Origin: Oxyruncus cristatus
Lineage: Eukaryota > Chordata > Aves > Passeriformes > Cotingidae
NCBI GenBank assembly: GCA_013399855.1
Contig: VXAY01004360.1
Location: forward strand, 306,319 to 370,318
Reading direction: 5' to 3'
Length of the DNA stretch: 64,000 nt
Shown here: positions 1-13,900 of the stretch, piece after piece
Numbering within the stretch: the stretch's first letter is position 1
Layout: every line of letters begins with the position of its first letter
The notes under the pieces: model-generated
Seen by the model: only the letters and a program-made list of their open reading frames with translations
Told to the model about the DNA's origin: nothing
Databases searched by the model: none
Translations under genes and position numbers: made by a program

Positions 1-3000
1 TGCTTAAGTGAAAATTCATTGCTTTTGAAGGTGCAGGTTAAAAGGCAAACCTCAGCCAACTCTCAAGGTGTTTTCTTGCTCTTTTACAAGCTATTTTTCT
101 TAGGCATGAGTGAAGGTCAGTAACTACCACCACCTCCAATGCAATTTCTGCTCTTGGCAAACTGATTTTGGTCATAATAATCATAATTAGCCTTTTGCAT
201 TTATGACAGAGAGTATTTTGCATGTTGCAGCTGGGATGAACACACAGAGAGATCTTCATAGTACCCTTGCCTGCCAAGTACTGTGATCCTGATTCTACAG
301 GTGAAGAAGCAGCACATTTACCCCAGCAGGCTTCAGACAGTGAACCAAATCCCAGCTTGTTAACCACTTAAGGGTTTTATCTATATCAGGCCTATGGTAC
401 AGTGAAAGAGCTAAGAAAGGACAAATGTAAGGAAACCAATTGTTTTCCTATTTTTTTCATATGGACTTTTCAAAAGGCAGCCAACACTTTTCGCCTGTAA
501 AAGAAAATATAATCACAATCTTTGAGTATCCTGCGAATCATATAAACTGTAAGGTTTGTGAGCTCAGTCCTGTCCTTATACTCTAGAGAGTTCTCACTGA
601 TTCTTCCCCAGTATGCTGAGATGTCATCTGTTTTGTAAGATTAATTTTTTTTAGATAAAGCTAAAGAATTCATACGTGGTGAAATTACATCCTGAGACAA
701 TGCACAAAATGTGTACCTGTCATAAAACAATAGTGTAATAAAAAAGAAAATCACATCTATCTGAATATAATATCAATAAAATGTATGACCATGTTGAAAA
801 CAAATGTAACTGACATTTAGTGCATAATCCTACTCAAATTTCCATTCCGATGAAACTTCTGCTGTTTATGAAACTTGAAAAATAAAAAATTAAGCAGTGG
901 GTGTTATAAAAGTTGGATTCTTATTTCTGTGTCAGTTTTTCCACATTAATCAATTGTCCAGACTTGTTTCCACTCTACTTTCTTGGAGGATTCTTCCAAT
1001 TCTGGGCTTCTATTCCCTTCTGATTAGCACATATATGACTGAAATGTCTGATTTATTTTTAAGTATCTTAGTTCACACTGAGAAACATAACTGTAGGTAT
1101 TTGAATTTGAAAAAGATTGGCCTAAAGGCTGATGTATTTCTTGACTTGTTTAAGAAAATCAGTAGGTTCACTATGCAGACACAACTGCAGACAAACTATT
1201 TGATTGTTTCAGGAGCGTTGAATCAGAGTTTCTCCCATACTGGGTGAAAGAAGTTTACAAAAAGATTCCTGGATGCTTCCCACTCTGTGTCAGGAATTAC
1301 CTAGTTAATTCATTTATCCTAATAGGCAATTGAATGGAACCTTCCCTTGTTCATGGGCTGTGCACTGGGACTGGTACTCACACCACCTGGGGATAGCAGA
1401 GTCCCCAGCTTGCCCCACAGACCTGGCAGGGACACCACAGTGGTCACTGGAGCTGTGGAGGACAGCCGCAGACAGGTTTAGCTGCCATGCCACCTTCCAT
1501 TCCTCTCTTCCCTGCCATAGCCTCTGCATTGTTCAAACTCCCAGTCAAACATTTGGATAGTGGGTATAGCACCATGGGAAGGTGAGACATAGGATTAATG
1601 GATCCAGCAAGCAACTCAAGTCCCCTGGTTCTACCATGTTCTCCTTGATTTGTTACTCATTATAAATTGCCTCTGAAAGAAAAAGAAGCTGAGCTGAAGT
1701 ATCTGGTCCTAGATCCATCTATCAGAATGTATTTCTACATCTCAGGCATAACTGGATCTGAATGTCAGGAAGGTGAAAGCACCGAGGCATTTACTCACCC
1801 ATGAAAGCTTGGGGCTTGGGATTAAGCAAAAAATAAACTTGATCCAGTCAGAACATTCTCCACTGAACAAATTGGTAGATACTAGTGCAAATGCTTGATA
1901 TTGCCACTGATATGACATCTGCCAAAAATGTTTCTACAGTGGGCTACAAATTTAAAGTTCACAGCATCAGGCCAAATCAATAGCCATGAGATTGTGGCAT
2001 ACTGAACGCTGGACTGTCAAGCAGGAAACCCTACAGGCATGCTAGTGCCCCACTGAAAGTGTTTGAGGGAGAGTGCTGGACTTCTAGGCTCTTCCCCACA
2101 AAAGAAAAGCATCCAGTGGGTCAGAAGGAAACCAGTGTCAGCTGATTTGGTTGGTGTCAGCTGTGGTCCATCCTCTGAAACAATGCGGTGGCTTCTCCAG
2201 TTACTAATGTCTTCTATTCACCAGTCCGTATCCTTCATTACCTGCTGTTTGGACCTGGTTCTGCGTATTTATTGTGTCGGTGAGTCAATCTGATATTCCA
2301 GTATCAGTGGTAACAGGTAAGCTGTTCCTGCAACTGTCGTAAAGATGCTGTATGCTTGTGACTGGGGAGAAGGACCCTGAAACCACGCCTCTATGACAAA
2401 TTATGAAAACCCTTCAAGGGAAGTGATAGGTAATATTTTGGGAGCACTGGATCCTGAGGGGAAAAAACTCACTATCCATCAGAGCATTATGGAAGGAGAA
2501 AAAAATTACGCACCAAATCTTACTCCTATTCCACAACAAGCTCAAATTTCCAATATGAAGTCAAGTAAAATTTTAACTAGAGGTCACAGAACAGCCCAGT
2601 TCTCCATGCTATTTCTGGGGCTGCAGCCAGGCTTGAGCAACCCTTGCATTTAGTACTGACAGTGAACAGTTATATATCTGCCTATACATAACACTAATGC
2701 GATCATTCAGGTCATGCCTGGAGGAATTGGCCACGGTCACAGCTTCCCTTTACTGACTCTGTACAGGTGTGCCCTATATATTAACCCTTTCCACACAGAT
2801 CTTCTTTACTAAGAAATACATCTATGACACTTTATTACCTTTCTCTTGAGTGCTTAACATGGTTACTGCATTTTCTTACTTCAGTGGTCTCCACGTGTAT
2901 GCATTCAGATAATTCTGCACGGACAAGGGTCATATCTGTGAGGCATTGACATCCTATTTCAGGAATGATGGGGAATTTGAACAGTGCCTGGAATTTGTGT

Positions 3001-5802
3001 AGTTACACAGTAAAATGAAAAATTTAACCCTAGAGAAATTATTTACTATCATTTACGGAATTTATTCAGTGAATCAATTTATCCTAAATATTTTTGCAGC
3101 TTGCTTTATCTAACACAGATAGGTTAAAGTTTTAAATGAGTTTTCATTTACTTTGAATATCAGTTTTGTTTTGCCCATTTGCAATTCTGTTAGGTAGTGA
3201 GCCAGAAAAGTCCTTATTTTTGTACTAAGTTGTTAGTATTACTGGAGTTTGTTTTTTGTGACCTTGCTCTTCCCCAGAGTATCTGCATTGGTTAGTATGA
3301 TGGCACTTCCTTGTCTAATTTTCCCTGTGTGCTTAATATTTTGCCTTTTCATTCTTTTTTTTCCCCTCTCTCTGTGGCTCACTATCAGTGTGAGAAAAAT
3401 AAAGTACTTGCCTGATGTCTGTCGTAAATTTTCACTCATGAATACTGAGTCCCCTACATCTGAGTGCAGGTGCTCCCAAGGCCCCTCCAGTAACATATTG
3501 CCATCTTTTTCTCAGTTTTGTGTTTCTTTCATGACCAGTCTCACTACCAGCACCATTCTGATGACAACAGATCAAATGGGGCAACGACTGGCTTTTTTCA
3601 AGGAGTAATATATCCTGATTAGAAATATAATGGCTCTAATCAGAAAAGGGCTCTAACCCTCAGCAGCTGCTGTTTCCCTTTGCTTAAGAAGGGGTTAGTT
3701 CCTTTTAATTTCTTTCAAAAGTGATCTTCACTTCAACAAGCTGGTTTTTTGGTTTTGTTTTTTTTTTTCACTCCCATCCTGGTCTAAATCCTTGTGGTTC
3801 AACCAGGAATCCATAAATCTGTATTACCTCAGGCACTTCTCTTTCTGCTTTCATCAAGTGTTTATTTGTATGATAATACTTCAATACCTTAAACCACTGC
3901 TAAGTAATTTATCATAATAAATGGCATTTCTTTAATGTTATGCCCCTTCTCACACCTTATCTCCCATTTATTTGTTCAAATTGTAAGCTCTTAGCTATTG
4001 TGCCCAGAATTTCCAAGAGGGATTTGTTATTTTTGTAGTTTTTAACTTGAAGAGGGGTCAGCCTAAGGTTCACAATGGGATATAGCACAGCCTTACCATT
4101 ACATCACATAAGGCTGTGTGAAAAGCCATTGTCAGTAACTGCCAGTGATAACAACACAGATCCTTTCCGAAACTAACCAACATTACTGAACTTGTCTCTC
4201 TTGTTTCCCCATTTGAAATATTTGATAAGGAACTTCCTAGCCTGGGACCACCAACAGTGATGCTCACCTGACCACGAGGGAAGAGAGGCACAGGGAGATC
4301 ATTAGAAAACATGGGGAAATCGTGATCATTTGGAAAAAGCAGAGCAATAACCTACCCACAGTGAAAACAAACAAAATGGTTTAGTTCCCTACCCCTTCCT
4401 CCGTATCTGCAGTCACTACATCTAAAAGCTCCCTCCCTGCCCATAAGTGCAAGCATCTCACACATACAAATATGCCTCTATTACACCACCTTCTCTATCC
4501 ACTATATCTTTTCACAGTTTGTCATCAGTAGGTAGCACTTCCCCAGACCCTGAAGGGCACTTTGGCAGGGCTTTGCTCAGTCTTTGGAGAGGCTCTCTTG
4601 TCCTAGTCTTGAACTCCACCATTTAATTCATCTATGGATGCTTCAACTTAATGAGTGACATTAATAGGAAGTGGTTGGCAAGATCTGATTCACCATTGCT
4701 GCTAAACTCTGTCGTTCTGCAGGCTCCACTTGACCCCAGAATTCTTGTCTATATCAGCATTCAAAGCCATGGGTGTGGTGCCATCTGCTCAGACAAATGC
4801 CTTGCTCTGGCTGCAGCCATCCTGGCTGTGATGGCAAAGGCCATCTGTGGCCTTTGTACCCTTCCATAGCCAAACATATGGGCCTCTCAAGCCACCACTG
4901 GAAAGGGCCAGAGAGAATATTGAAATGGGAAACCACGGAGTCCAGTCGTGACCCACAGTTTGACATGACGGCAGAGCTGTTATAAGTCTTCCACCAACAT
5001 GGGCTTTGGGGAAGAGAGGGAAGGGGGACACAGAAATCCTCCAGGAAAGTGCTTGACCACAGTAGTAACACCTTCTTGCTCTTACCTGAGACCCTTTTTT
5101 CTACCACTGATCTTTGTTGGTCAGTTAGTTCATCACTGAGGGAGCAGTTCTAGTTGTCTCCATGTGCATTATGACAGGAACTCTGTAAACTCATATCCTT
5201 GGTCCTTACCTGTATTTCTGTTCAGTCTTCAGATGGGACAGAGATCTCTCCCCTCAGGAGCTGCAGGTCACAGGGCTTACCCATTTACATGTTTTTCTCT
5301 GCTTTAGCATAAGAGTTTTTTTGTCATATAATAAAGATGGAGCTGATTAAAACATGTCTGGACCTGGACTGGTACGTTATTGCAGCCCTTTGGAACTGGC
5401 AACATTAGACAATCCTCCCCACCCCAGGTGAATTTTCTCTTACTGGCACAGTTATATCTACCCTGCTATCCACTGCACTGACATGAATCATAAATCTCTT
5501 TATGCGTAGACGTGCTGATGTACAGCATAATTGCACAGACACTGCTCCTCACAGGCCAGATTTTTCCTGGTGAACAATGCTAGCAGCTCCTGCTGCTGGC
5601 AGAGAAAGCAGAACGTGGCAGCCCTGCTCTGCAACACGAGGGACGTCGAGCAGGCAACCGCACTGCTGTTGATTGCATGCTGTGTGAGGAGAGGCCATTT
5701 GTATGGCCATATCCTGTCCTTTCCTGCAGGAAGGATCTTATCCAGAAAACTCAATGGGGTTTGAAGTTGTTAGAGATTTGATTTCAGCCCTGTGCCATAC
5801 CA
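1..5802. other. Unique non-coding sequence, no recognisable feature
   Basis: No repeat family, RNA gene or protein-like frame was recognised here. Open frames on both strands are short, overlap each other and show no family motif, as expected by chance in AT-leaning vertebrate DNA. Short T-rich tracts occur near 3.36 and 3.75 kb. A distant exon without an obvious motif could be missed. Confidence 0.5.
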
Positions 5803-5857
5803 ACCACAGAATCGTAGAATACCAGGATGGAAGGGACCTCAAGGATCACCTGGTTTT
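5803..5857 (-). mobile_element. CR1 LINE 3'-end relic (short)
   Basis: The stretch begins with CAGAATCGTAGAAT, the reverse complement of the CR1 terminal ATTCTATG-type repeat. It continues with a run resembling the CR1 3' UTR (GGAAGGGACCTCAAGGATCA). The element therefore points to the minus strand. Only about 55 bp can be recognised, so it is a severely 5'-truncated copy, which is typical of CR1. The wording 'ACCTCAAGGATCA' rather than 'ACCTTAAAGATCA' suggests a different CR1 subfamily from the copies at 41.3 and 46.2 kb. Sequence beyond 5857 no longer matches what I recognise. Confidence 0.75.
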
Positions 5858-6852
5858 GAGAGGGAGCTGGTGGGCAACCCTTTAAGACTCTTAAAGAGAC
5901 TACTACTGCTCACTAGCAAATGCCAAGATGGTTAACCTGTGACTAGTAACTATTCACACGCCAGAGGCCAGGAAGAGCCCATATATCTGCATATGACTTC
6001 TATGTTTCACTAGGGGCCTCAAGAAGAAAGCAAAGCCTATCTCTTTTTAACTCGATGTAAAAAAGTAGCACTGGCCTTAGGAGCCTGGAGGGAATAGATG
6101 AACAGCCACTACCACCATAAATGGTGCTAGTCCCTGCCTCTGTCTCCACTGAAGCAAGGCAGGGGCAGAAATGACCTCAGAGAGTAAGATCTTGACCCTG
6201 ATGACTGTAAGGAGGGGTAGAACAGCCACCTTTCCTGCTTCTCATGCAGAGAAATGTGATAGGTTCCACAGTCTTCTGAGACTCAAACCCCTCCCTCAAA
6301 GGGCCAAAAGAGCTCAATGGTTCTTCTGTGGGCTAAGGGTCTGAATACAGTGCTGCTTCTCATCCTTACTGAGCAGCTTAAACCATACGGCCACATGGTT
6401 TAGAAACAGGATCTCTTATTTTCTTTAGAGGGGTGGAGGAAGCTAACCAGTCTACGGAAGTTGTCAGGGGCTTATGTTTCAAGATCCAAAGACACTGTGG
6501 TTGAAGACCAGCCCTGGGGGCTCATTACATGAAAATTTCAGTATTTCAGAAGACTGGGTGTTACAAACACCAGAATTTTTCTGTGCCACTCAAAATCTGG
6601 ATTCTCCACAATGATTTCAAGCTGAAAATATCTGGGGCCTATCTGCTTATATCCACTTATTCCCTGAACACCCAACACCTGTTTAGAAACACTGTTACTC
6701 AATACTGTTCCCACATGTCAACGCCCAGCAAAGCCTGGGATGTAAAGAAATACATAGACCTGTATAAGCTCAGACATTTACGTGTAGAGAAGAGTTAGTA
6801 AAAATTCCAACACCAGGGGTTTCCAGAAACAGGAAATCTATTGTTGTCCAGC
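5858..6852. other. Unique non-coding sequence, nothing recognised
   Basis: This stretch between the CR1 relic and the poly-A/gap tract contains no repeat family, RNA gene or protein-like reading frame that I can support. Confidence 0.5.
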
Positions 6853-6927
6853 AAAAAAAAAAAAAAAAAAANNNNNNNNNNNNNNNNNNNNNNNNNNNNN
6901 NNNNNNNNNNNNNNNNNAAAAAAAAAA
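6853..6927. repeat. Poly-A tract containing a 46-base assembly gap
   Basis: A run of 19 A (6853-6871) is followed by 46 N (6872-6917) and 10 more A (6918-6927). The gap sits wholly inside a homopolymer, so the missing bases are probably more A or an A-rich simple repeat. The gap length may be an estimate rather than a measurement. No target-site duplication or retroelement body was recognised next to it. Confidence 0.95.
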
Positions 6928-9554
6928 GATGCAAAATCTTAAAACAGTTAAATTTTCTCTCTATTGATTTATCCAGCTGGCTTCTAAAGATAAAAATTAA
7001 TGAGACTTTTTTTAAAAAAATCTTTTTTCTCTCCTGTCCCTCCCTGACATAAATATTGCATTCATAAATCTAGCCCGTGATAAAATCCTCTCCTAATTTA
7101 TAGAACTAAGTCCCCAGAAGCCACTATCGCCTGTGAAGTTTTGCCAACCCTACATCTAAGCCTGGTACTGTGAGTGTTTCACACCACTTCTTGTGGATTG
7201 TTCCACTCCTAACTGAGTTTTAAAGTGTTGTGCCTCTGGTGGTTTTTTATGAGCCTTCCTCAGTCACAGCTTCCATAGAGTTTCATTAAAAGAAAAAAAA
7301 AATAGAGGCATTTAGTGCTGCTTATGTAGAGGCAATTTGCCAGCACTCAAAGACAAGTATTTCCCGTAACATCCTGTCCTAGTTAACCAGTCTCTTTATC
7401 ACCTTGATATTGAAAGCAGAGGAACGTATAATGGAAATAATTTTTAACAAGTTGTCCTTACGAGTAACTGAGTTGGACTCAAACACACATTTCTTCAGCA
7501 CTTGCACTATTGACAAGCCTGGAATCTGAACCACGAGACCAATAAATACTGTAAGATAATTCCCAGATCCAAAGATCTTGGGCAGCACAGACTTTGGGAA
7601 TGAGATCCATCCCACACAATGTATAAATTCTGCACTCTGGTTTCCTCAGAAGACAGGTTACTTCTCAGCTTCCCTTGTTCATTTCAGTTTTCTGTCATTC
7701 AAGCATCCTTTTAAAAATTATACAGTTCTTACTGTCAAATAATTAATAAATACTATGACTTCTTCTGCCCTTTAAGAAATCTTTTTCCTGTATATAACTT
7801 GATTAAAAGAGCATTGACTTCTTATGGGAAAAAAAATGTACTGAGAATTAATAGTCAATTTTAGTCTGATCATTACCTATTAATCTCTTTTAACATTACT
7901 GTTTCCTATGTAAAACTGTCCCATCAGTTCAGCCAAGGTTTCAAGTAGCCTGGGTGATCAGGTTACTTCAGTTTTCACATCCAACTTTTTTTTTACTTTC
8001 TTTCTTTTTGCCATATCTCTCAACTTTATACTATCAGTATCTAGTCCTTAACCAGCGTGCTGCACAAAATTCACCATAGACCAAGTGTCCCTTTACACAT
8101 CTGCAGACTCATCCCCATTCCCATTCAGACCTCCCAGCTCACCCGAACTGCAGTCTTTTGGTAACTTAGAAGCTTATGAGGTTTCAAAAACCTTTTCTTC
8201 AGGCAGTGTGTCTCCATCCGCTTGAAACACCCTGATTGATACTGTCTGAAAGGCAGAGAAAGCAATATTTGTCATATTATTTCCCCAGTTGACTATTGAG
8301 TTGAAAAGGATGGAAAGAGATGTCGGAAAGCTCTGCAGTTAGATTTTCCAGCTTTGATGGAGTTGGAGCAGAAATGAAATGGCAAGTATACATGTGGTTG
8401 GTGTATACCACCAGCCTGGTGTGGGGCTGATCTGTACAAGAGTGGAGCTGATGCAGTCCATCTTCTGTATCGTATGTAGCTGATAAAAACAAGGCTTGAA
8501 GGAAGAGGAACAAATCTAGAGTCCTCCTGAGTTCCTCTGTGTGCACATGACAGCTAATCTGAGGTATAAAAATATAATCTCTATCCTCGAAATCAAATAT
8601 AGGACAAAGACATCACATATAAGCAACCATAATATCGATTATCAAGTTATTACAATCCCTACTATATTTTCTAATCTGATAGTTGTATAGTAATGGATAC
8701 AACAATGTTACTCAGGTCTGATTTTTTTCACCACTGAAGCTAACAGCAGCAAAACTCCTACTGATTTCAGTGAAAAGCACAGTGTACTCATGTCGCAAAT
8801 CTCAGTATATTTAGGAAAGAAAGTTAAAGCTCTTGAGCATGTATGAACAGAGGAGGAGAACAGCTTTTGTTTAAAAATTAAATAGAAAAATAATCTTGGC
8901 TTTCCAGTTTGCAGAGGAAAGTTTGAAAGCATAAGACCATGAACTAGATGACAACAATCATAAAACATCCTATTTTTCAGATGTCTTGATTTTTATCTGT
9001 CTCATTAAGAGTCCACATATAGAACTACAAAACTGTGTTTCTAGTGTATATGAGTGTGGTAGACACTCAGGGAATAGTTTTCCTAATAAAATGCTGATTT
9101 TAGAAGCGTGACGAAAGTCCCCTAATCACTGCTACCCAATTCAGCTCATGAGTGGTGGCCAAGCATTTTGGCCAATCATAGCAGACTTTGGGAGGTTTAA
9201 ATGTTAGTAGCAATTAGGCAACATATCTGGATACAGTCAGTCTGTGTTCATTATACAGGAGTGATATTAATTCCCTAAGATCCCATAGCCCATATAAAAT
9301 ATTGAGTACTTAGGGGTAGGAAAACTGTTCCTATAAACTTTTTTGTCCAGTCTGATTTTTATTGCCTTTTTAGACCACTTTGGCAGTAAATATCCTCCCA
9401 AAGACTTTTTATACTGCCCCTGGAAGTGTAAAGGAGTCTCGCTGTAAATGAGAATCAGGTCCAGTGAGTCCAAACAAAAATGCAAAAAGAAACCAAATAC
9501 TTTCAAGGTTTAATCACCTTTAGCATAATCTACCCCATACAGGAACAATAACAG
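6928..9554. other. Unique AT-rich sequence, nothing recognised
   Basis: No repeat family or coding signal was recognised. A perfect 14-bp T7A7 palindrome lies at 7007-7020, which is unremarkable in AT-rich DNA. Open frames on the minus strand near 7.4, 8.3, 8.7 and 9.3 kb are short and have no recognisable motif. Confidence 0.45.
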
Positions 9555-9850
9555 CATGTTTCCAGCCATCCAGCTCCGGATTGGTTCTCCAATTGTCCCC
9601 TTTAATTAGCCTTTCTGTCCCCTGGTGCTCTTGTTTTATTACTTCAGTTGTAAACAGGACATTATTCAAGACTGTTTCAGGCTAATTGCACTACAAATAT
9701 TAAGAGCCAGGCTGTTAAGTGGTCATAAATGCGTCTCTGTAACTACTGAATGGTTAATAAAAATAATGAAATGCAATTGTTGCATGTAAATACAAGTGAG
9801 CAGTGTAATATTTTATAATGATGACTATTTAATTTAAATTTAGGTCCACT
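9555..9850. promoter_or_regulatory. Candidate enhancer-like non-coding element (homeodomain/SOX/POU motifs)
   Basis: This non-coding stretch carries an unusual concentration of developmental transcription-factor words. There are homeodomain cores (TTTAATTAGC near 9600 and GCTAATTGCA near 9682), CCAAT/ATTGG-type words near 9580, and a SOX-like ATTGTT (9776-9781) directly followed by a POU/octamer-like GCATGTAAAT (9782-9791). SOX and POU proteins are known to bind adjacent sites as pairs; here the POU half is imperfect. The low-repeat, AT-balanced texture resembles conserved non-coding elements of vertebrates. This is motif reading only. No conservation was tested, and such short words also occur by chance. 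Confidence 0.3.
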
Positions 9851-10639
9851 AATTTTGGATTTCTGACAATATCACTATATTTGTAGCAACTGGCCTTTGA
9901 AAGCCAGCTCTCTGTTGTAACTCCCCCCAGGAAATTCTGAGTTAGATTCAATCCCAGGTACTCAAACTGAATGCACCTAGACTGCCAGTTTCCTTGAGAA
10001 GCTCAGTCTTGGCTCTTTGGCATAAGCAGCTTGCTTGGATGACCTGGGGCTCAGAGGTGGTAATCCACCACATGAGCCATGAGCTCTGCAGTTTCTTAAC
10101 ATCTCTAAAAAGGGCTAAACCTGCTCTGTGCTCCAGAGACAGTTTCTAGCCTTCTGCCAACGCCAAACGTGGTTAAGACACAGTACTCCAGATAATTTTT
10201 TTGAGTGAGTTCTGGAGTACAGCTAGGAAAAAATCCTTAGCCTGAACAGAATAAGTTAGGTCATTAATTCAGGATTGCCTGAGCCCTGAGATAGTCCAAC
10301 ATGCTGGCACGGTGCAGATGTGGCCAGGTTTGCTCAACCCAGCTCCACTAATTTTCATTTTCCCATTCATTGCGATGCTGTGATATGGCCAACACAGGCT
10401 ACAGTTTCTCCTACAAGAATTTGTTGTGTTATGCAGCAAAGCAGTGAAGGATAGACAGATAGCTGTGTCACAGATGTCCTAGGCAGCAACATAAACATCC
10501 AGAGCCACAGAGTAATAAGGATGCTGTATTTGTAAAGTTCACTAGTATGTGCTCCAAGGAAAAGCATGAATGTCAGCGATGGGATAACACAAGCAGAAAA
10601 ATACTCGTTTCAGTAACTATCACTAGTGAAAATGTTTCT

Positions 10640-10985
10640 CAAGTGATCCTGCCTTAGAACAAATTAGTTGACAACTAATTATGTAGTGACAGCTCTTGAG
10701 CCCATAATCCCTGTCAAATTGCACCAAGTGAGGAGTGATCACCTGCCCCACAAGTGATTATACAAACAAACAATTCAGTATGTTGTTCTATTGTATTTAA
10801 CCCAATGCTGTTGCAAGCAGAATATTTCAGTGAGCAAACCCAAGTATTTTAAATCAGAAACAAGATAGCTCAAAGGGCTAAATAAATCCCTAACATAAAC
10901 ATTCCTATTGGTTTTCACAGTTGTAAAGTGACTTGTTATAATGCTGACTAATTGGTTTGTAAATTTTGCTGTAGGTTCTTTTTCT
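10640..10985. promoter_or_regulatory. Candidate regulatory element with 19-bp homeodomain palindrome
   Basis: Positions 10662-10680 form a perfect palindrome with a single central base, AATTAGTTG-A-CAACTAATT. It places two ATTAG-type homeodomain half-sites in inverted orientation. Further words of the same type follow (CTAATTGG near 10948 and TGATTATAC near 10757), along with AAATCCCTAA- and CAAACAAAC-type forkhead-like words. The stretch is free of recognised repeats. The palindrome is a direct observation. A regulatory role is inferred. Confidence 0.25.
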
Positions 10986-13900
10986 TATCTTACCCACATT
11001 TTGTTGGTAAAATCCAAACAAGCATTAAGCTCCTAATGTTATCTACTAGTTGGTACAAAAAAGCTGTGACACTTTAAACTCTGTAATCCTTAGGAGAGTA
11101 GCAAACCCCTCTGTTGCATTTGCTCAGAAGGCCTCTTTTTTTTAATTATAATTGCATTGATGGATTAAAAATCCTGATCTCAGCTTTCAGTTGACATTCC
11201 CATTGATTTCTGTATCAGGAAGGACATAGGAGCTACAGGAAAGAATACGGCCCACTCCTTCTTCCTGGTGGAAGATGGTGTTTGTTTGACACTTGGTCAA
11301 AGTTTGAACATCCAACATGGTGCAATGTTAATCCCATTCCCACAAGTTACCACAAAGTGAAAGAAAATGTGGTCATGAAGCCAAAAAATGCGTGGGTTAC
11401 AACACTTTCAGGACTTCTTAAATAATCTCTTAGCAATTCTTCACACAGCTGTCCTCACAAACCCTTCCAAAAGCAGGAACTGTCACAGAGAAAGACAAAG
11501 CATCAGATCACTAGAGGTTCCTGACTTGCATGATTTTCCACAGAAGTAACATGAAACACCTTTAGTCATCTGTGTCAAAGCGATTTGATTGCATGAAGAG
11601 GCCTTGTCAGAAGCGGGGAATATGGCCATTCCAGTGCCAGTTTAGTGACATACCCACTGGACTGTCTTTCCTTACCCAGAGCTTGCCGTTGAACAAGCTT
11701 TGGTGTTGCTCTTGCAAGTACAGTTAATAACTTCTAAATGAATTAATAAAGAACAGGATCTCCTGTGGAGTTCTCATTTCTAATTAAGTAGTAGGGGAAG
11801 CACGTAGTGGAATCAGAAATAATTGAAACAAAGAACCTTTCTTTTTTATCAAGCTATTTAGCATTTTGGCACCCTTCCAGATCCATTTCCTATAATTGGA
11901 AACATTAAATTGCCTGATTTAAATATGCAACCCCCCACTGAAGCACACAGTCACTTTGAAGGCTATGGCACTGGTCATGAGTCAGGCTCTAACTGGAGAG
12001 CAAGTTGTGAGGAAAGATGCTGCTATATTCTACTGAAAGAGCTAGGTGAGGGGTTTTTTTGGCAGAGAATAGTTTCCTGAAAAATACTGTTTCAGCAATA
12101 TTCATACACAACATAAGCAAACAAAAAAAATTTCAAAAATTTATCTTCACTTTTCAATTTTAGCAGTGCAAAAACATGTAATATTTTAGACAGACTACAA
12201 AACATATTTTCCTTTTTGCCCTTTAACCTCCAAGCGTAATGACTATACAAAATGTATTATTTAGGTATGAAAGATATGTGTTGGTCCTACCTGACTAATT
12301 TCTTTTGCATCCATTTCAGTTTCCTAAGAAAATAAACATATTTTGTTTCAGGTGAATACAGGTTTTTTTTCTTTTATTTTGCTCAGTCAGGTCAGACAAA
12401 CAAAAAAGTCAATTACTACACACCTCTAAACGAGATGCTAATAAGAAACTCTTCTACTAATGCTCTGGATGCAGTAATGTGCCAAAAGGTTTTTGTGTAA
12501 ACACAGTGCTGTTGTGCGTGAAGGGATGTCTTCAGGGATCGCTAAGTCACTGACTCCTCTATCTGTATCATGGGCTTTATTCTTTCAACTCATATTCCAA
12601 GGTTTGTATCATAATTTCTTTGGCTTTCTCTTCTACCAGGGGTAACAGCACCATCAAACCCTGACCTTCCGACAAATTTCACTCCTGTGTATTCTCATGG
12701 ACTGATCAGTAGCGTAAGTTCATGGAGTGGGTCATGATTAGACACAGTATTGACATGAGATGTTGGAAAAAATGTCCAAGAAAGAGACAGGAGGCAAAAA
12801 CGAAGTCAGGGAAGTGTTTGTAAGTAAATATGGAAGGAAGAGTGGGAAGAGTGAGGACAGCAGCAGCAAGAAGGCATGCATGCTCTCAGACGAATGGCCA
12901 CAGTTTTGGCAAGTGAATCTTCAAAGTGGATGTTCTCTGCACTGAAAGGAAAGAAGGAGAATCCCAGCAGGGAACCATGCACTTGATGTCTCTCTAGACT
13001 ATCCCAGCAGTCATGACCTCACCAGCACATCAAAAATGCTGCCTATTTGATGAAATTTTGCAGGGAAATAAAGAGGTATTCCTGTAAACATGCATAGCAA
13101 GAAGTGGCTTTGTAGCTAATTCAAGGAGAATGGTGCTGTTTGTCCAAAAGTTTGGTTTTAATGCTTATGGCATGTTGTTAGATTTTAACAGTCATGTCAT
13201 GTAAAAGCATCTTTTAATGATTACTTATCACATCTAAAACAACAAATAACTGAAATTCCAAACCTCCTATATATCTTATGAGATGGGGAAGCATAGCAAG
13301 AAAGAGGTCTGCAAAGGGAGAAAGAGTTCTGCATCGAGGAAAGAGATATGGGCTTCTGTACATAAGTCAGTTAGGTCAGATGTAGGTCTAGATATAAATT
13401 AAATTTAGAGTAAAGAAAAGAAAAATCACTATTTTCATATAGAAAATCTTTGTATGCTGAAGTCTCTGCCATTAAAAGAAAAAGTAAAAATCTTGTTGGC
13501 TTGGTAAAAGAGTATAAAGAAGACTTTCAGGGATGACTCTCTCCAAGACTTTGCTTCCTTTTACACATGCATTTGTTTTCAGAGAGGGATTTTCATTTTA
13601 AAAACTTCATTGAGTAGCATTATTTGCTGAAAATACAGATTTTTTTTTAACTAGTCCCTTGAGTAACTACAGTGAGAATGTGCTGCTTTGGATCATGCAA
13701 CTCAAGGTCTTTGCTCTCCTAGTGCTTTTCTACAGAGATTCATTATTTGAATTTTTCTCTGACTTAGCCAAAAGGTTATAATTCTTAAAAACTACAAAAC
13801 TGAGGAGGACCAGTGCCTAGGTATCTCAGAAGATGCTTACTGAGCATTTCTCTTCTAACCCTGATGATCTGCCACTAGAGATAACAAAAATAATAACGCA

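Noticed and set aside
5531..5764. Possible exon ending or starting at the TTTCCTGCAG/GA acceptor-like site near 5730
   Set aside because: One acceptor-like word without a matching donor, conserved frame or neighbouring exon is not enough. Such words are frequent by chance.
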